This document shows positions 25,769 through 35,154 of a stretch of 64,000 bases of DNA, piece by piece. Position 1 is the stretch's first letter. Every line of letters starts with the position of its first letter. A model generated the notes under the pieces. That model did no database searches. It had not been told where the DNA came from and was given only the letters and a program-made list of their open reading frames with translations. The position numbers and the translations under genes are program-made. Origin of the DNA: Mesorhizobium sp. B4-1-4 (GTDB taxonomy: Bacteria > Pseudomonadota > Alphaproteobacteria > Rhizobiales > Rhizobiaceae); assembly GCF_006439395.2 (NCBI RefSeq), contig NZ_CP083950.1, positions 186,001 to 250,000 of the forward strand, in the 5' to 3' direction.

Positions 25769-27142
25769 ATGGTGGGTGTTCTCGATAGTGGCATTAAAAC
25801 CGCAATGCGCGAGCACATTCTCGTGCCTGCTCAGGAAATGGCAAAACTTGGAAAGTCCTCCCAGCCGGTTCTGGCCTATGCCGAAGGAATCTATGTTTAT
25901 ACCGACGATGGCCGCAGGCTGATCGACGGCCCGGCGGGCATGTGGTGCGCCCAGGTTGGATATGGTCGCAAGGAGATCGTGGACGCCATAGCGCATCAGG
26001 CAATGACGCTGCCTTACGCATCTCCCTGGTATATGGCCACGAGCCCAGCTGCGCTTCTGGCCGAGAAGCTCGCAACGCTGACGCCAGGAGACCTTAACCG
26101 TATATTCTTCACCACTGGAGGGTCGACCGCAGTCGATAGCGCGCTCCGATTTTCCGAGTTCTACAACAACGTACTGGGGCGGCCCAAGAAGAAGCGCATA
26201 GTCGTGCGCTATGATGGCTACCACGGCTCGACTGCGCTGACCGCTGCCTGCACGGGACGCACGGGGAATTGGCCGAACTTCGACATTCAGCAGGACAGGA
26301 TCACATTTCTTGCGAGTCCTAATCCGCGTCATGCCGGCAACCGAACGCAAGAGGAATTCCTTGATGATCTTGTGTCGGAGTTCGAGGATCGGATCGCGGA
26401 GCTAGGCGCGGACACGATCGCCGCCTTTCTTGCGGAGCCGATCCTTGCGTCTGGCGGCGTCATCATTCCGCCGGAGGGATATCACGCCCGCTTCAAGGCG
26501 ATCTGCGAGAAGCACGACATACTCTATATCTCGGACGAGGTGGTTACCGGCTTCGGTCGCTGCGGCGAATGGTTCGCATCGGAGAAGTTGTTCGGTATCG
26601 TGCCCGACATCATCACTTTCGCCAAGGGCGTGACCTCGGGCTACGTGCCCCTGGGAGGGCTTGCGATCTCCGACAAGGTGCTCGCGCGGGTTTCGGGCGA
26701 CAACGCCAAGGGTAGCTGGTTCACCAACGGTTATACCTACACCAACCAGCCGGTGGCTTGCGCCGCGGCGCTGGCCAACATCGCGCTGATGGAACGTGAC
26801 GGCGTTGTCGAGCATGCGCGCGCCCAGGCGGACTATTTCGCCGATCGGCTGCAGTCGTTGTCCGACCTGCCAGGCGTGGCCGACGTTCGCTCGGTGGGAC
26901 TGGTGGGGTGTGTCCAATGCCTGCTGGACACCGACCGGATCGATCCGCTGGACGAGGACAAGGCCTTTACCCGGGAGATCGACCAGCGCTGTTTCGAGCT
27001 CGGGCTGATCGTTCGGCCGCTGGGCGATCTGTGCGTCATCTCGCCACCGCTCATTATCACTCGCGAACAGATCGACGACATCGTCGCCATAATGCGCCAG
27101 GCCATTTCCGAGGTCGGCGCGGCGCATGGCCTTGGACGCTAG
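25769..27142 (+). CDS. Class III omega-aminotransferase (putrescine/omega-amino acid type)
   Basis: 457 residues from the ATG at 25769, chosen for its strong GGGGAGGT box; the open frame runs 14 codons further upstream without one. Motifs: [17 protein letters not shown], the phosphate-binding [15 protein letters not shown], the [11 protein letters not shown] loop, [13 protein letters not shown] with the cofactor Asp, and [15 protein letters not shown] with the PLP lysine. It resembles SpuC-type diamine and omega-amino acid aminotransferases that use pyruvate. It heads the operon under the shared operator, with an aldehyde dehydrogenase next. Confidence 0.9.
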   Translation: MVGVLDSGIKTAMREHILVPAQEMAKLGKSSQPVLAYAEGIYVYTDDGRRLIDGPAGMWCAQVGYGRKEIVDAIAHQAMTLPYASPWYMATSPAALLAEKLATLTPGDLNRIFFTTGGSTAVDSALRFSEFYNNVLGRPKKKRIVVRYDGYHGSTALTAACTGRTGNWPNFDIQQDRITFLASPNPRHAGNRTQEEFLDDLVSEFEDRIAELGADTIAAFLAEPILASGGVIIPPEGYHARFKAICEKHDILYISDEVVTGFGRCGEWFASEKLFGIVPDIITFAKGVTSGYVPLGGLAISDKVLARVSGDNAKGSWFTNGYTYTNQPVACAAALANIALMERDGVVEHARAQADYFADRLQSLSDLPGVADVRSVGLVGCVQCLLDTDRIDPLDEDKAFTREIDQRCFELGLIVRPLGDLCVISPPLIITREQIDDIVAIMRQAISEVGAAHGLGR

Positions 27143-27198
27143 ACGCGATCGCCCGGGAATCGGTCTTGCGCAAATCTTAACAAAAGGATGAGACTGAC

Positions 27199-28686
27199 AT
27201 GCTGCAAACTATCGACTGGCATGCACGTGCAAAATCAGTACGGCTGCCGAACCGCCCCTTCATCGACGGCCAATATGTCGAGAGTGTTTCGAATGAGACC
27301 TTTGCTTGCATTTATCCCGGCGACGGACGGCTGCTGACGCAGGTGGCCTCGTGCAACGAGGCCGACGTCGACAGGGCGGTCCGCTCAGCGCGCAAGACCT
27401 TCAACGCGGGTGTCTGGTCGCGCATGACGCCCGCCGATCGGCGCAGAATATTGCTGCGCTTCTCCGAACTAATCCTGACCAATCGCGAGGAGCTGGCGCT
27501 CCTGGAGACGCTCAATGTCGGCAAGCCGATTGCCAACGCGTTCAACGGCGATGTGGTCAGCGCCGCCAACTGCATTGCCTGGTATGCCGAGGCAATCGAT
27601 AAGGTCTATGACGAGGTGGCCGCGACCTCCCATGAGATGACCACGTTGGTGGTGCGCGAACCGCTGGGTGTCGTCGCCGCCGTGGTGCCGTGGAACTATC
27701 CGATGTCGATGGCCGCATGGAAACTCGGCCCTGCGCTAGCCACCGGTAATTCGGTGGTCCTGAAGCCGGCCGAGCAATCGCCCTTCACGGCGTTGAAATT
27801 CGGCGAGTTGGCCATCGAGGCCGGGCTCCCACCCGGTGTCCTGAATGTCGTGCCCGGCCTCGGTCACATCGCCGGCAAGGCGCTCGGCCTGCACATGGAT
27901 GTCGACTGTGTCGGCTTCACCGGCTCGACCGAGGTCGGCAAGTATTTCATGCAATATTCTGGTCAATCCAACATCAAACGCATCGGCCTGGAGCTTGGAG
28001 GCAAGTCTCCGCAGGTCGTGCTTGCCGATTGCGACGATTTGGATGCAGCCGCGGCCGGGGTCGCCGCCGGCATTTTCGCCAATACAGGGCAAGTCTGCAA
28101 TGCCGGTAGCCGTCTGATCGTCGATGAAAACGTTCGGGACGTGCTATTCGCAAAGATAATGGCACAGGCAAAGTCCTTCGTGCCCGGCGACCCGCTGGAC
28201 GCCGCTACCCGCATGGGTTCGCTGGTCACCCAAGAGCAGATGGATCGGGTGCTGGGCTACATCGACGCCGGCCGTGCCGAAGGGGCGACCACGCTGATTG
28301 GCGGCAGCCGCGTTCGGGTCGAAACCGGCGGCTTCTACATCGAGCCGACCATTTTCGACCGCGTCAGGAACGACATGAAGATCGCGCGGGAAGAGATATT
28401 CGGTCCAGTGCTGTCGGCCATCACGGTCAAGGGCTTCGACGAGGCAATGGAGGTGGCGAACGACACGATCTACGGCCTTGCGGGCGCGGTTTGGACGGGT
28501 TCGATCAAGAACGCACACCGAGCGGCCAAGACGATCAAGGCGGGTGTGGTGTGGGTCAACTGTTTTGATCGTGGGTCGATGGCGGTTCCCTTCGGCGGCT
28601 TCAAACAGTCTGGCTTCGGTCGCGACAAATCTCTGCACGCGATGGACAAGTACACCGATCTCAAGGCGATGTGGTTCGCGCACTGA
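27199..28686 (+). CDS. Aldehyde dehydrogenase (PuuC-like)
   Basis: 495 residues with VPWNYPMSMAAWKLGPAL, the catalytic Glu in GLELGGKSPQ, the catalytic Cys in NTGQVCNAGSR and the ending PFGGFKQSGFGRDKSLHA. It is a paralogue of the enzyme at 11800-13290, with the same length and the same C-terminal signature. It directly follows the aminotransferase, so it probably oxidises the amino-aldehyde formed from a diamine, giving an omega-amino or acylamino acid. Confidence 0.93.
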   Translation: MLQTIDWHARAKSVRLPNRPFIDGQYVESVSNETFACIYPGDGRLLTQVASCNEADVDRAVRSARKTFNAGVWSRMTPADRRRILLRFSELILTNREELALLETLNVGKPIANAFNGDVVSAANCIAWYAEAIDKVYDEVAATSHEMTTLVVREPLGVVAAVVPWNYPMSMAAWKLGPALATGNSVVLKPAEQSPFTALKFGELAIEAGLPPGVLNVVPGLGHIAGKALGLHMDVDCVGFTGSTEVGKYFMQYSGQSNIKRIGLELGGKSPQVVLADCDDLDAAAAGVAAGIFANTGQVCNAGSRLIVDENVRDVLFAKIMAQAKSFVPGDPLDAATRMGSLVTQEQMDRVLGYIDAGRAEGATTLIGGSRVRVETGGFYIEPTIFDRVRNDMKIAREEIFGPVLSAITVKGFDEAMEVANDTIYGLAGAVWTGSIKNAHRAAKTIKAGVVWVNCFDRGSMAVPFGGFKQSGFGRDKSLHAMDKYTDLKAMWFAH

Positions 28687-28761
28687 CTGTTGCCGCCGCC
28701 CATCTTGTCGACGGCGCGGCCACAGGAACTCAACACTGATCTGCTGCATTCGGAGGTGGAA

Positions 28762-30417
28762 ATGTGGAAGGACGAAGTCCTGGCGCAACCTGTCGTCGGG
28801 TATGTTGACCGCGTTCGTGGAATAGAAGCCGAGCCACTGCCCGACAATATCGGCGCGCTTATCGATGCCGCCGCCGATGAGGCTGGTGATAGGCTGTTGT
28901 GGAATTTCTTCGAGCGCGGTGAAACCATCACCTATGCCGATATGCGACGTACGGTGAATGGGCTCGCAGCGGGTTTTCTGGCGATCGGGATCCGCAAGGG
29001 CACACATGTCGGCGTGATGCTGCCGAATATCGCCGCCTTTCCGCTGACTTGGCTGGCGCTTGCCAGAATCGGGGCAGTGATGCTGCCCATCAATCCCGGC
29101 TACACGCCACGCGAGACCGCGCATGTGATGAAGGTCGCCGAGGCCGAATGGGTGGTCACCCACGCCTCCACGCGTGCAACGCTCGATCTTGCACACGCCG
29201 AGGATCTGGTGTCGCTGCCGTTGGAGCGGATGATCGTCGTGGGAGGAGACGTACCAGACGGCGCGCGCGACTGGCAGGCGCTGGGCGAGCCGACCGATAG
29301 CTTCGCGGCACCCGAACGCGTCGGCCAAGACGACCTCCTGAACATCCAGTTCACGTCGGGCACCAGCGGTTTCCCAAAAGGCTGCATGCTGAGCCAGCGC
29401 TACTGGATTTCCGCAGGCAAGGTGAATGCATTTCGTGACGGCAGGGTCTATCGCCGCATTCTGGCCTCGACGCCCTTCTTCTACATGGATCCGCAGTGGC
29501 TGTTGCTGATGACCATGTATCAGAGGGGCACGCTCTTCGTCGCCGCGAGGCAATCGACCAGCCGCTTTTCTTCCTGGCTGAAGGAGTACGGTATCGAGTT
29601 CTGTCTGCTGCCGTGGATTCTGCATGGTATGGCCACGCAGCCGCACGACGCCGACAACAAGGTGGTGCGCGCCAACATCTACGGCTGTCCGAGCGATCTT
29701 CACCAAGCTTTGGAAACGCGATTCGATCTGAATGCGCGCGAGGCTTTCGGTATGACGGAGGTGGGCCCGGCAATGTTTGCCCCGATCGAGCGCTCCGACA
29801 AGGTCGGATCCGGATCGTGCGGGGTGCCCTGTCCATTTCGACAATGCCGCATCGTCGACGAGGTGGGCAATCCCGTCGAGCAAGGGGCAGTTGGCGAATT
29901 GCAGATCTGCGGTCCCGGTATCATGCTGGGCTATTACAACAATCCGCAAGCGACCGCCGAGGTCCTGCGCGACGGATGGTTTTCCACCGGTGATCTGTTC
30001 CGTCAAGACGGGGACGGTTTTTTCTACATCGTCGGCCGCAAGAAGGACATGATCCGGCGCTCGGCCGAGAATATTGCCGCGCGTGAGGTCGAGACGGTTC
30101 TTGCCGCGGCCCCCGGCGTGGCCGAAGTCGCGGTGGTCGGCGTGCCGGACGCTCTCAGGGGCGAGGAGGTCAAGGCCTATCTGAAGCTCAAGGAAGGCCA
30201 AGGCCTCGACCAGCAGCTCTTGGACGGTGTCATCGCTACAGCCCAGGCCGGTCTCGCTGCCTTCAAGGTTCCCCGCTTCTATGCCGTCGTCGAGGATTTC
30301 CCCCGCACCGCTTCGCTAAAGATATCCAAGCCGCAGCTCAAGGCGCGGGACGCCGGCCCGCGGGCTGGTTCCTATGATCGCACGGTCGGCGCCTGGATCG
30401 AAGGAGCCAACGCATGA
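28762..30417 (+). CDS. AMP-forming acyl-CoA ligase
   Basis: About 551 residues from the ATG at 28762, which has a GGAGGT box. The ATP/AMP motif is QFTSGTSGFPKGCML, the A5 motif is EAFGMTEVGPAM, the A7 motif is GWFSTGDLFRQDGDG and the A8 hinge is VGRKKDMIRR; the C-terminal lysine region (TASLKISKPQLK) is present. The fold resembles carnitine/crotonobetaine-CoA ligases, but the acid substrate is not predictable. It overlaps the next gene by 4 bp (ATGA), so the two are translationally coupled. Confidence 0.88.
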   Translation: MWKDEVLAQPVVGYVDRVRGIEAEPLPDNIGALIDAAADEAGDRLLWNFFERGETITYADMRRTVNGLAAGFLAIGIRKGTHVGVMLPNIAAFPLTWLALARIGAVMLPINPGYTPRETAHVMKVAEAEWVVTHASTRATLDLAHAEDLVSLPLERMIVVGGDVPDGARDWQALGEPTDSFAAPERVGQDDLLNIQFTSGTSGFPKGCMLSQRYWISAGKVNAFRDGRVYRRILASTPFFYMDPQWLLLMTMYQRGTLFVAARQSTSRFSSWLKEYGIEFCLLPWILHGMATQPHDADNKVVRANIYGCPSDLHQALETRFDLNAREAFGMTEVGPAMFAPIERSDKVGSGSCGVPCPFRQCRIVDEVGNPVEQGAVGELQICGPGIMLGYYNNPQATAEVLRDGWFSTGDLFRQDGDGFFYIVGRKKDMIRRSAENIAAREVETVLAAAPGVAEVAVVGVPDALRGEEVKAYLKLKEGQGLDQQLLDGVIATAQAGLAAFKVPRFYAVVEDFPRTASLKISKPQLKARDAGPRAGSYDRTVGAWIEGANA

Positions 30418-32009
30418 AGCCGCACTATGACGCCGTCATCGTCGGTGGTGGTCATAACGGGCTGACCTGCGGCGCCTATCTTTCGCGTGCCGGGGTCAAG
30501 GTCCTGGTGGTCGAGCGGCGCGATGTCGTCGGCGGCGCGGCCGTGACCGGAGAGATCGCGCCCGGATATCGCTCGTCTATAGCGTCCTACTACCAAGGCC
30601 TCTTGCAGCCCAAGGTCATCCTTGACCTTGAGCTGCAAAAATACGGCTTCGAGGTGCTGCCGGCGCATCCCACCGTCTTCGCGCTTGAAGGCGGCAGGAC
30701 CTTCACCATGTGGGACGACCCCGACAAATTCGCAGCCGAAATCGGCAGGTTCTCGAACGCCGACGGTCAGGCATACGGGCGCTATCGGGCCCATATGCAG
30801 AAGATCGCCCCCTTTATGAGGCAGCTTCTCTGGGAAATTCCCATTAATCCCGGCAGCAGCAAGATGCGCGACTTGAGGCGCATGGCTGGATTCGTATGGC
30901 GCTTTCGCAAGATTGGTCCGCAATTTTTCGACATCTACAACCTTCTGACTATGAGCGCCTACGACTACCTGTCGCGCTGGTTCGAGTCGGAGGATGTGAA
31001 ACTGGTCCTCGGCTTCTTTGCCGGCGGCGGCGGCGCCAATTCCAGTCTGAAGACGCCGGGCTCGGCCTATATGCTGGCGCGTGGCATCGTGCGCGACGGC
31101 AGTACGCCGGCAGGCCCCGCCGGATTCATGAAAGGCGGAATGGGCGCGATCTCCGACGCCATCCGCCGTTCCGGTGAGGTGCATGGCATGAAAATCCGCA
31201 CCGGTGTCCCGGTCGAAAGAATCCTGGTCGAGAACGGACGCGCGGTCGGCGTCCGGCTCGCGGGTGGCGAGGACATCCGATCAAGGATCGTGGTCGCCAA
31301 TGCGACAGCGCGCACGATCTTCACCAAGCTCATCGAGCCCGGTCAGTTGCCTGAGCACTTCAATCGCGACATCTCCAACATCCGTTGCGAAAGCACGGTG
31401 TTTCGCGTCAACCTGGCGCTAAAATCGCTGCCGGACGCGCCTGTCTTCGCACAGGCCGCGCGCGAAGGCGGCGTCCTGCCGCAAATGACGATCGCCCCCA
31501 GCGTCGCCTATATGGAACGCGCGCATCGCATCTCTCAGGAGGGCGAGATCGCCGACGAGCCGTTCCTGATCGTGAAGGTGCCGTCGATGGTGGATCCAAC
31601 GCTGGCGCCTCCCGGGCACCACATCATGAACATCTTCGGCGGACACGCGCCCTACACGCTCGTCAGGGGCAGTTGGGATGAGCGGCGCGAGGAACTGTGG
31701 GAGAATGTGTTGAAGGTGCTCAAGACCCAGTTCCCAAACATCGAGGAGCACATCCTGCACCGACAGGTCATTACGCCGCTGGATCTGGAGAGAATTTTTG
31801 ATCTTCCGAACGGTCATGTGCATCACGGTGAAATCAGCGCCGACCAGATGTTCTTCCGCCGGTTCTCTCCGAACTATGCCGATTGTCGCAGCCCGATCGA
31901 AAGGCTTTACCAGGCCAGCGCATCGGTTCATCCCGGCGGCGGCGTTACCGGCGTTCCCGGGCACAACGCGGCCAAGGTGATCCTGGAAGACCGCGGGAAA
32001 TGGAACTGA
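30414..32009 (+). CDS. Phytoene desaturase-like FAD oxidoreductase (PYROXD2 family)
   Basis: 531 residues. The N-terminal FAD fold is DAVIVGGGHNGLTCGAYLSR with RRDVVGGAAVTGE. The C-terminal NAD/FAD-type segment SVHPGGGVTGVPGHNAAK is typical of the family. Members near PYROXD2 have no firmly known bacterial reaction; desaturation or dehydrogenation of an acyl or amine chain is possible. Overlap with the CoA ligase suggests it acts on the CoA-activated product. Confidence 0.85.
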   Translation: MKPHYDAVIVGGGHNGLTCGAYLSRAGVKVLVVERRDVVGGAAVTGEIAPGYRSSIASYYQGLLQPKVILDLELQKYGFEVLPAHPTVFALEGGRTFTMWDDPDKFAAEIGRFSNADGQAYGRYRAHMQKIAPFMRQLLWEIPINPGSSKMRDLRRMAGFVWRFRKIGPQFFDIYNLLTMSAYDYLSRWFESEDVKLVLGFFAGGGGANSSLKTPGSAYMLARGIVRDGSTPAGPAGFMKGGMGAISDAIRRSGEVHGMKIRTGVPVERILVENGRAVGVRLAGGEDIRSRIVVANATARTIFTKLIEPGQLPEHFNRDISNIRCESTVFRVNLALKSLPDAPVFAQAAREGGVLPQMTIAPSVAYMERAHRISQEGEIADEPFLIVKVPSMVDPTLAPPGHHIMNIFGGHAPYTLVRGSWDERREELWENVLKVLKTQFPNIEEHILHRQVITPLDLERIFDLPNGHVHHGEISADQMFFRRFSPNYADCRSPIERLYQASASVHPGGGVTGVPGHNAAKVILEDRGKWN

Positions 32010-32012
32010 GCC

Positions 32013-32885
32013 ATGCTTATCGATTTTTCCAGTCGGCCGCCGCTGCCGGAGTTTTCCCCTGCGGCCCCGCATTTGAGCAATTATAGGCGGGTCTATGAGG
32101 CAAGCGAGATGCTCTCGGCGGGTTCGGAGGCCGCGCAGGGGCTGGATGGATATCTGGAGACCTATGAGCGGCTCGGTACGCGCCATGTCGTGTTGAAGGC
32201 ACGCGATGTGAGCACGACGTTTGGCTTCAAGGTCGCCAACGAGTTGGTAGCGGATTTCATAAATTCGCACGGGCCGCGCTTCATCGGCTTTGCGGGTGTC
32301 GACCCCTATCAGGCGGATGCGGTGGCCGAATTCGATCATGCGGTCAACCGCCTCGGGTTGCGCGGTCTCAATCTTCAGTGTTTTGAGCTGAAGATGGCGC
32401 CCGACGACGCGCGGCTCTTCCCGCTGTACGAAAAGGCGATCGAACTCGATGTGCCGGTCAACATTCACTGCGGCATCAACTTCTCTACGCACACACCAAT
32501 GTCGCTGGGCAAGCCGGAATACCTGGACAACGTCATGGTCCGCTATCCCGAACTGCGGGCCATAGCTTCGCCCCCCGGATGGCCCTGGGTGCAGGAACTG
32601 ATCGGGGCCGCCTGGCGCCACCCGAACCTTTACATCGGCGTGCTTGCCGTCCGTCCCAGGCTGCTGGCCAAGGCGCATTCGGGATACGAGCCGCTGCTGC
32701 AATATGGCCGCACGATCCTGAAGCACAAAATGATCTTCGGCTCGGCTTTCCCGATGATGCCGGTCGATACAGCGGTCGCCGAAGTCAACAGCCTCGACCT
32801 CGGCGACGAGGTGCGCAAGCTGTGGCTGCACGACAACGCCGCCCGCTTTCTAGGACTTGAGTCAGCCAATGAAGCGGTGCGCTAG
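32013..32885 (+). CDS. Amidohydrolase-2-like protein lacking most metal ligands
   Basis: 290 residues, with the fold segments of the amidohydrolase-2 family in order but altered active-site residues. The usual HxH opening is LIDFSSRP. The second His is kept in VNIHCG. The usual AHMGWPW is ASPPGWPW, so that His is gone. The usual GSDYP is GSAFP, so the final Asp is Ala. It starts 3 bp after the previous stop. It may be a non-hydrolytic member, a binding protein or a metal-free lyase. Confidence 0.72.
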   Translation: MLIDFSSRPPLPEFSPAAPHLSNYRRVYEASEMLSAGSEAAQGLDGYLETYERLGTRHVVLKARDVSTTFGFKVANELVADFINSHGPRFIGFAGVDPYQADAVAEFDHAVNRLGLRGLNLQCFELKMAPDDARLFPLYEKAIELDVPVNIHCGINFSTHTPMSLGKPEYLDNVMVRYPELRAIASPPGWPWVQELIGAAWRHPNLYIGVLAVRPRLLAKAHSGYEPLLQYGRTILKHKMIFGSAFPMMPVDTAVAEVNSLDLGDEVRKLWLHDNAARFLGLESANEAVR

Positions 32886-32975
32886 ACGTCTTTCCGCAAC
32901 GATGAGGCTTGCTTTTCGCCGCGCGCATGGCGAGACAGGATTCCGACCCATTTTCGAATGAAAAGCTGAATTTCC

Positions 32976-33629
32976 ATGTCAGATGTGAAAGCCAGGTCAC
33001 GGGGCACCAAGGGCAATACGATGGCGACCAGCCGCGACGATCAGGTCATCGATCGCCGCCGCAGCCTTGTCGAGGCGGCGGTCAAGGTCATCTCGAAGCG
33101 GGGCCTCACGGGCGTCACGATCAGCTCGATCGCCGCTGAGGCGAAATGTTCCTATGGCGTGGTCTCCTTTCATTTCCAATCTAAGGAAGGCATCATCTTC
33201 GCCGCCCTGGACCATACGGCTGCGGAGTACGAAGCCTATCTCACCCAGCTCAACGCGTCCGCGCTCGGCCCGGCCGACCGCATCCGGCGGATGATCGATA
33301 CTGATTTCAGCCGTAAAGCGGCCGGCCGGGATACGATCGCGTTGTGGCTGGCTTTTTGGGCCGAAGCGGTTCGGGTTCCCCTTTATCATAAAAGATGCGC
33401 GGAGCTGCGCGAACACTACAACCGGGCCGTCTATGCCGATATCACTGAGCTTGCGCAACTGCGTGGCGTATCAATCAATGCTGCGCAGTTGGCGATCTCG
33501 TTGAACGCACTGATTTCAGGACTGTGGATCGAGAACCTGGTGTCAACAATGTCGATGGCCGAAGGGCAGAAGATCGGTCACGAGGCCTGCCTGGCTTTCA
33601 TGCGGTTGCACTTTCCTGAGGACTTCTGA
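32976..33629 (+). CDS. TetR-family transcriptional regulator, BetI-like
   Basis: 217 residues (or 202 if the ATG at 33021 is used). The helix-turn-helix region reads ISKRGLTGVTISSIAAEAKC then SYGVVSFHFQSKEGIIFAAL, very close to BetI-type regulators. The C-terminal domain ends IGHEACLAFMRLHFPEDF. It is the last plus-strand gene of the operon and converges with the deacetylase across a hairpin. It is the natural candidate to bind the two TGATTG-N6-CAATCA palindromes. Confidence 0.9.
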   Translation: MSDVKARSRGTKGNTMATSRDDQVIDRRRSLVEAAVKVISKRGLTGVTISSIAAEAKCSYGVVSFHFQSKEGIIFAALDHTAAEYEAYLTQLNASALGPADRIRRMIDTDFSRKAAGRDTIALWLAFWAEAVRVPLYHKRCAELREHYNRAVYADITELAQLRGVSINAAQLAISLNALISGLWIENLVSTMSMAEGQKIGHEACLAFMRLHFPEDF

Positions 33630-33653
33630 AGGCCGGAACTGCTGTCCGGCCTT
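33629..33653. terminator. Bidirectional hairpin terminator
   Basis: Perfect 9-bp stem AAGGCCGGA / TCCGGCCTT (33629-33637 and 33645-33653) with a 7-nt loop, overlapping the end of the TetR gene and 5 bp before the convergent deacetylase stop. With A residues on one side and T on the other it can act on both strands. Confidence 0.6.
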
Positions 33654-33657
33654 GATC

Positions 33658-34692
33658 TCATACCTGCGCGGACAAGTGGCCCCGCAGGACGTTTACGACG
33701 TTCGTTCCGATCGTCTCGATAGCATAGCCTCCCTCCATCACGAACAGTGCTGGTATTTTCAGCGCGCCGATGCGACGCCCGATCTCGACGAAATCGGGGC
33801 TTGCCAGCTTAAAATGCGACATCGGATCTTCCTCGAACGTATCCACCCCCAGCGAGACTACCAGGCGGTCAGGAGCCGCTGCCGCTATGCGGTCGATAGC
33901 CCGGTTGAGTGCCGCGCACCAGGTGGAAAAATCTGTTCCCCAAGGTAGCGGAAGATTGAGATTGAACCCCTGACCAGTTCCTTGTCCGGTCTCGTCGGCG
34001 AAACCGATATAGTAGGGGTATTCCTGAACTGGGTCGCCATGGATCGAGACGGTCAGGATGTCATCTCGGTCGTAGAAAATATCCTGCGTGCCGTTGCCAT
34101 GGTGGTAGTCGATGTCCAGCACGGCGACGCGATGCGCGCCGGCGTCGCGGAAATATTGCGCGGCGATGGCCGCGTTGTTCAAGAAGCAGTAGCCACCGAA
34201 ATAGTCGCGTCCGGAATGGTGTCCGGGCGGCCGGCAGAGCGCGAAGGCTGAAGGGTCGCCCGCGTTGACGAAACGGGCCCCGGTTAAGGCGCAATCAACT
34301 GCAGCTCGCGTGGCTTGCCAGGTGCCTTCCAGAACCGGGCTGCTCATGTCGACTGCGTAGCGACCGAGCTCTGCGCCCGGCCGAACAGTCGGGATCATAC
34401 GCGTGCGACGCGGAGGCCAGATGTTGGGATAGGCTGGGATAGCACCGGATTCAGACACCCACTCGGCCCAGAAATTTTCCAGAAAACGAACGAAATCCGC
34501 ATCATGCACGGCAAAAGCCGGTGCGAGGTCGAAACTTTCCGGCTCGACGATCGGGCCGAGATCAGCGCGCTGCACCGCATCCAGAATCAGCTGCGCCCGG
34601 CGCGGGATTTCGAACGCCTTTACCCATTTTCCCCGATAGAATTCGGTTTCGACGCTTTGCATCTTGTGGCGGTCGGAGAATACAGTTTTCAT
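33658..34692 (-). CDS. Acetylpolyamine amidohydrolase (histone-deacetylase family)
   Basis: 344 residues from the ATG at 34692, with a GGAGGG box; the longer frame to 34890 lacks homology. Zinc and active-site segments are complete: CRPPGHHSGRDYFGGYCFLN, DIDYHHGNGTQDIFY, SLGVDTFEEDPMSHFKL and VMEGGYA. It closely matches AphA-type enzymes that remove acetyl groups from N-acetylputrescine, N-acetylcadaverine and related amines. It faces the importer at 35155 and shares the intergenic operator, so it probably belongs to the regulon. Confidence 0.9.
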   Translation of the reverse strand: MKTVFSDRHKMQSVETEFYRGKWVKAFEIPRRAQLILDAVQRADLGPIVEPESFDLAPAFAVHDADFVRFLENFWAEWVSESGAIPAYPNIWPPRRTRMIPTVRPGAELGRYAVDMSSPVLEGTWQATRAAVDCALTGARFVNAGDPSAFALCRPPGHHSGRDYFGGYCFLNNAAIAAQYFRDAGAHRVAVLDIDYHHGNGTQDIFYDRDDILTVSIHGDPVQEYPYYIGFADETGQGTGQGFNLNLPLPWGTDFSTWCAALNRAIDRIAAAAPDRLVVSLGVDTFEEDPMSHFKLASPDFVEIGRRIGALKIPALFVMEGGYAIETIGTNVVNVLRGHLSAQV

Positions 34693-35040
34693 GACGACCC
34701 TCCGAACGGCAGATCGGGATGTAGCGCGGGTGGCAAAACCAGCCGCCAGCGGCGCTCGCTGTGCGAAAGCGGCGCACAAGGCAGCCTGATCGTCGTAGGT
34801 GTGGCAGACAAACTGGATATCCTGGTCACGCCGGTTCTGGCGAAGGCTGATGGAACCGCCAGCACCGGGTAGTTTGATTGGCCACTCCATGGTCCAGCTG
34901 AGATAGGGACCGAGCGACTTGTCCTTTGATCAGCAGCGGGTCTCTCATCTCGCAATAGGGTTCGACCGGACATGGCAAGGGCGAGCAGGAAGAGAGCAGA
35001 CTCTTCCTTGGGTTCAAGATCCGCTATTTTCACCATTATA

Positions 35041-35069
35041 TGATTGATTGGTCAATCAGTTTGTTGACA
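35041..35069 (+). promoter_or_regulatory. Operator TGATTG-N6-CAATCA with downstream TTGACA box (second copy)
   Basis: The palindrome is at 35041-35058. A TTGACA -35 box follows at 35064-35069, 5 bp later, with a weak -10-like TACTGT about 17 bp further on. The inner 16 bp, GATTGATTGGTCAATC, is itself a near-perfect palindrome. The site lies in the divergent region between the deacetylase (minus) and the importer (plus) and matches the one at 25645-25662. Confidence 0.68.
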
Positions 35070-35154
35070 GGTTCGCGTTTCCAACTACTGTAGTTTCGAG
35101 GGTGCCGGAACGAAGAAGCGGCCGAGATGTCAGCCAAGCAATCCCGAGGTGAAC

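Noticed and set aside
28144..30201. 685-codon minus-strand open frame
   Set aside because: Antisense shadow of the ALDH and CoA ligase genes, both confirmed by catalytic motifs.
31419..32831. 470-codon minus-strand open frame
   Set aside because: Antisense to the PYROXD2-like and amidohydrolase-like genes; composition is that of a shadow frame.
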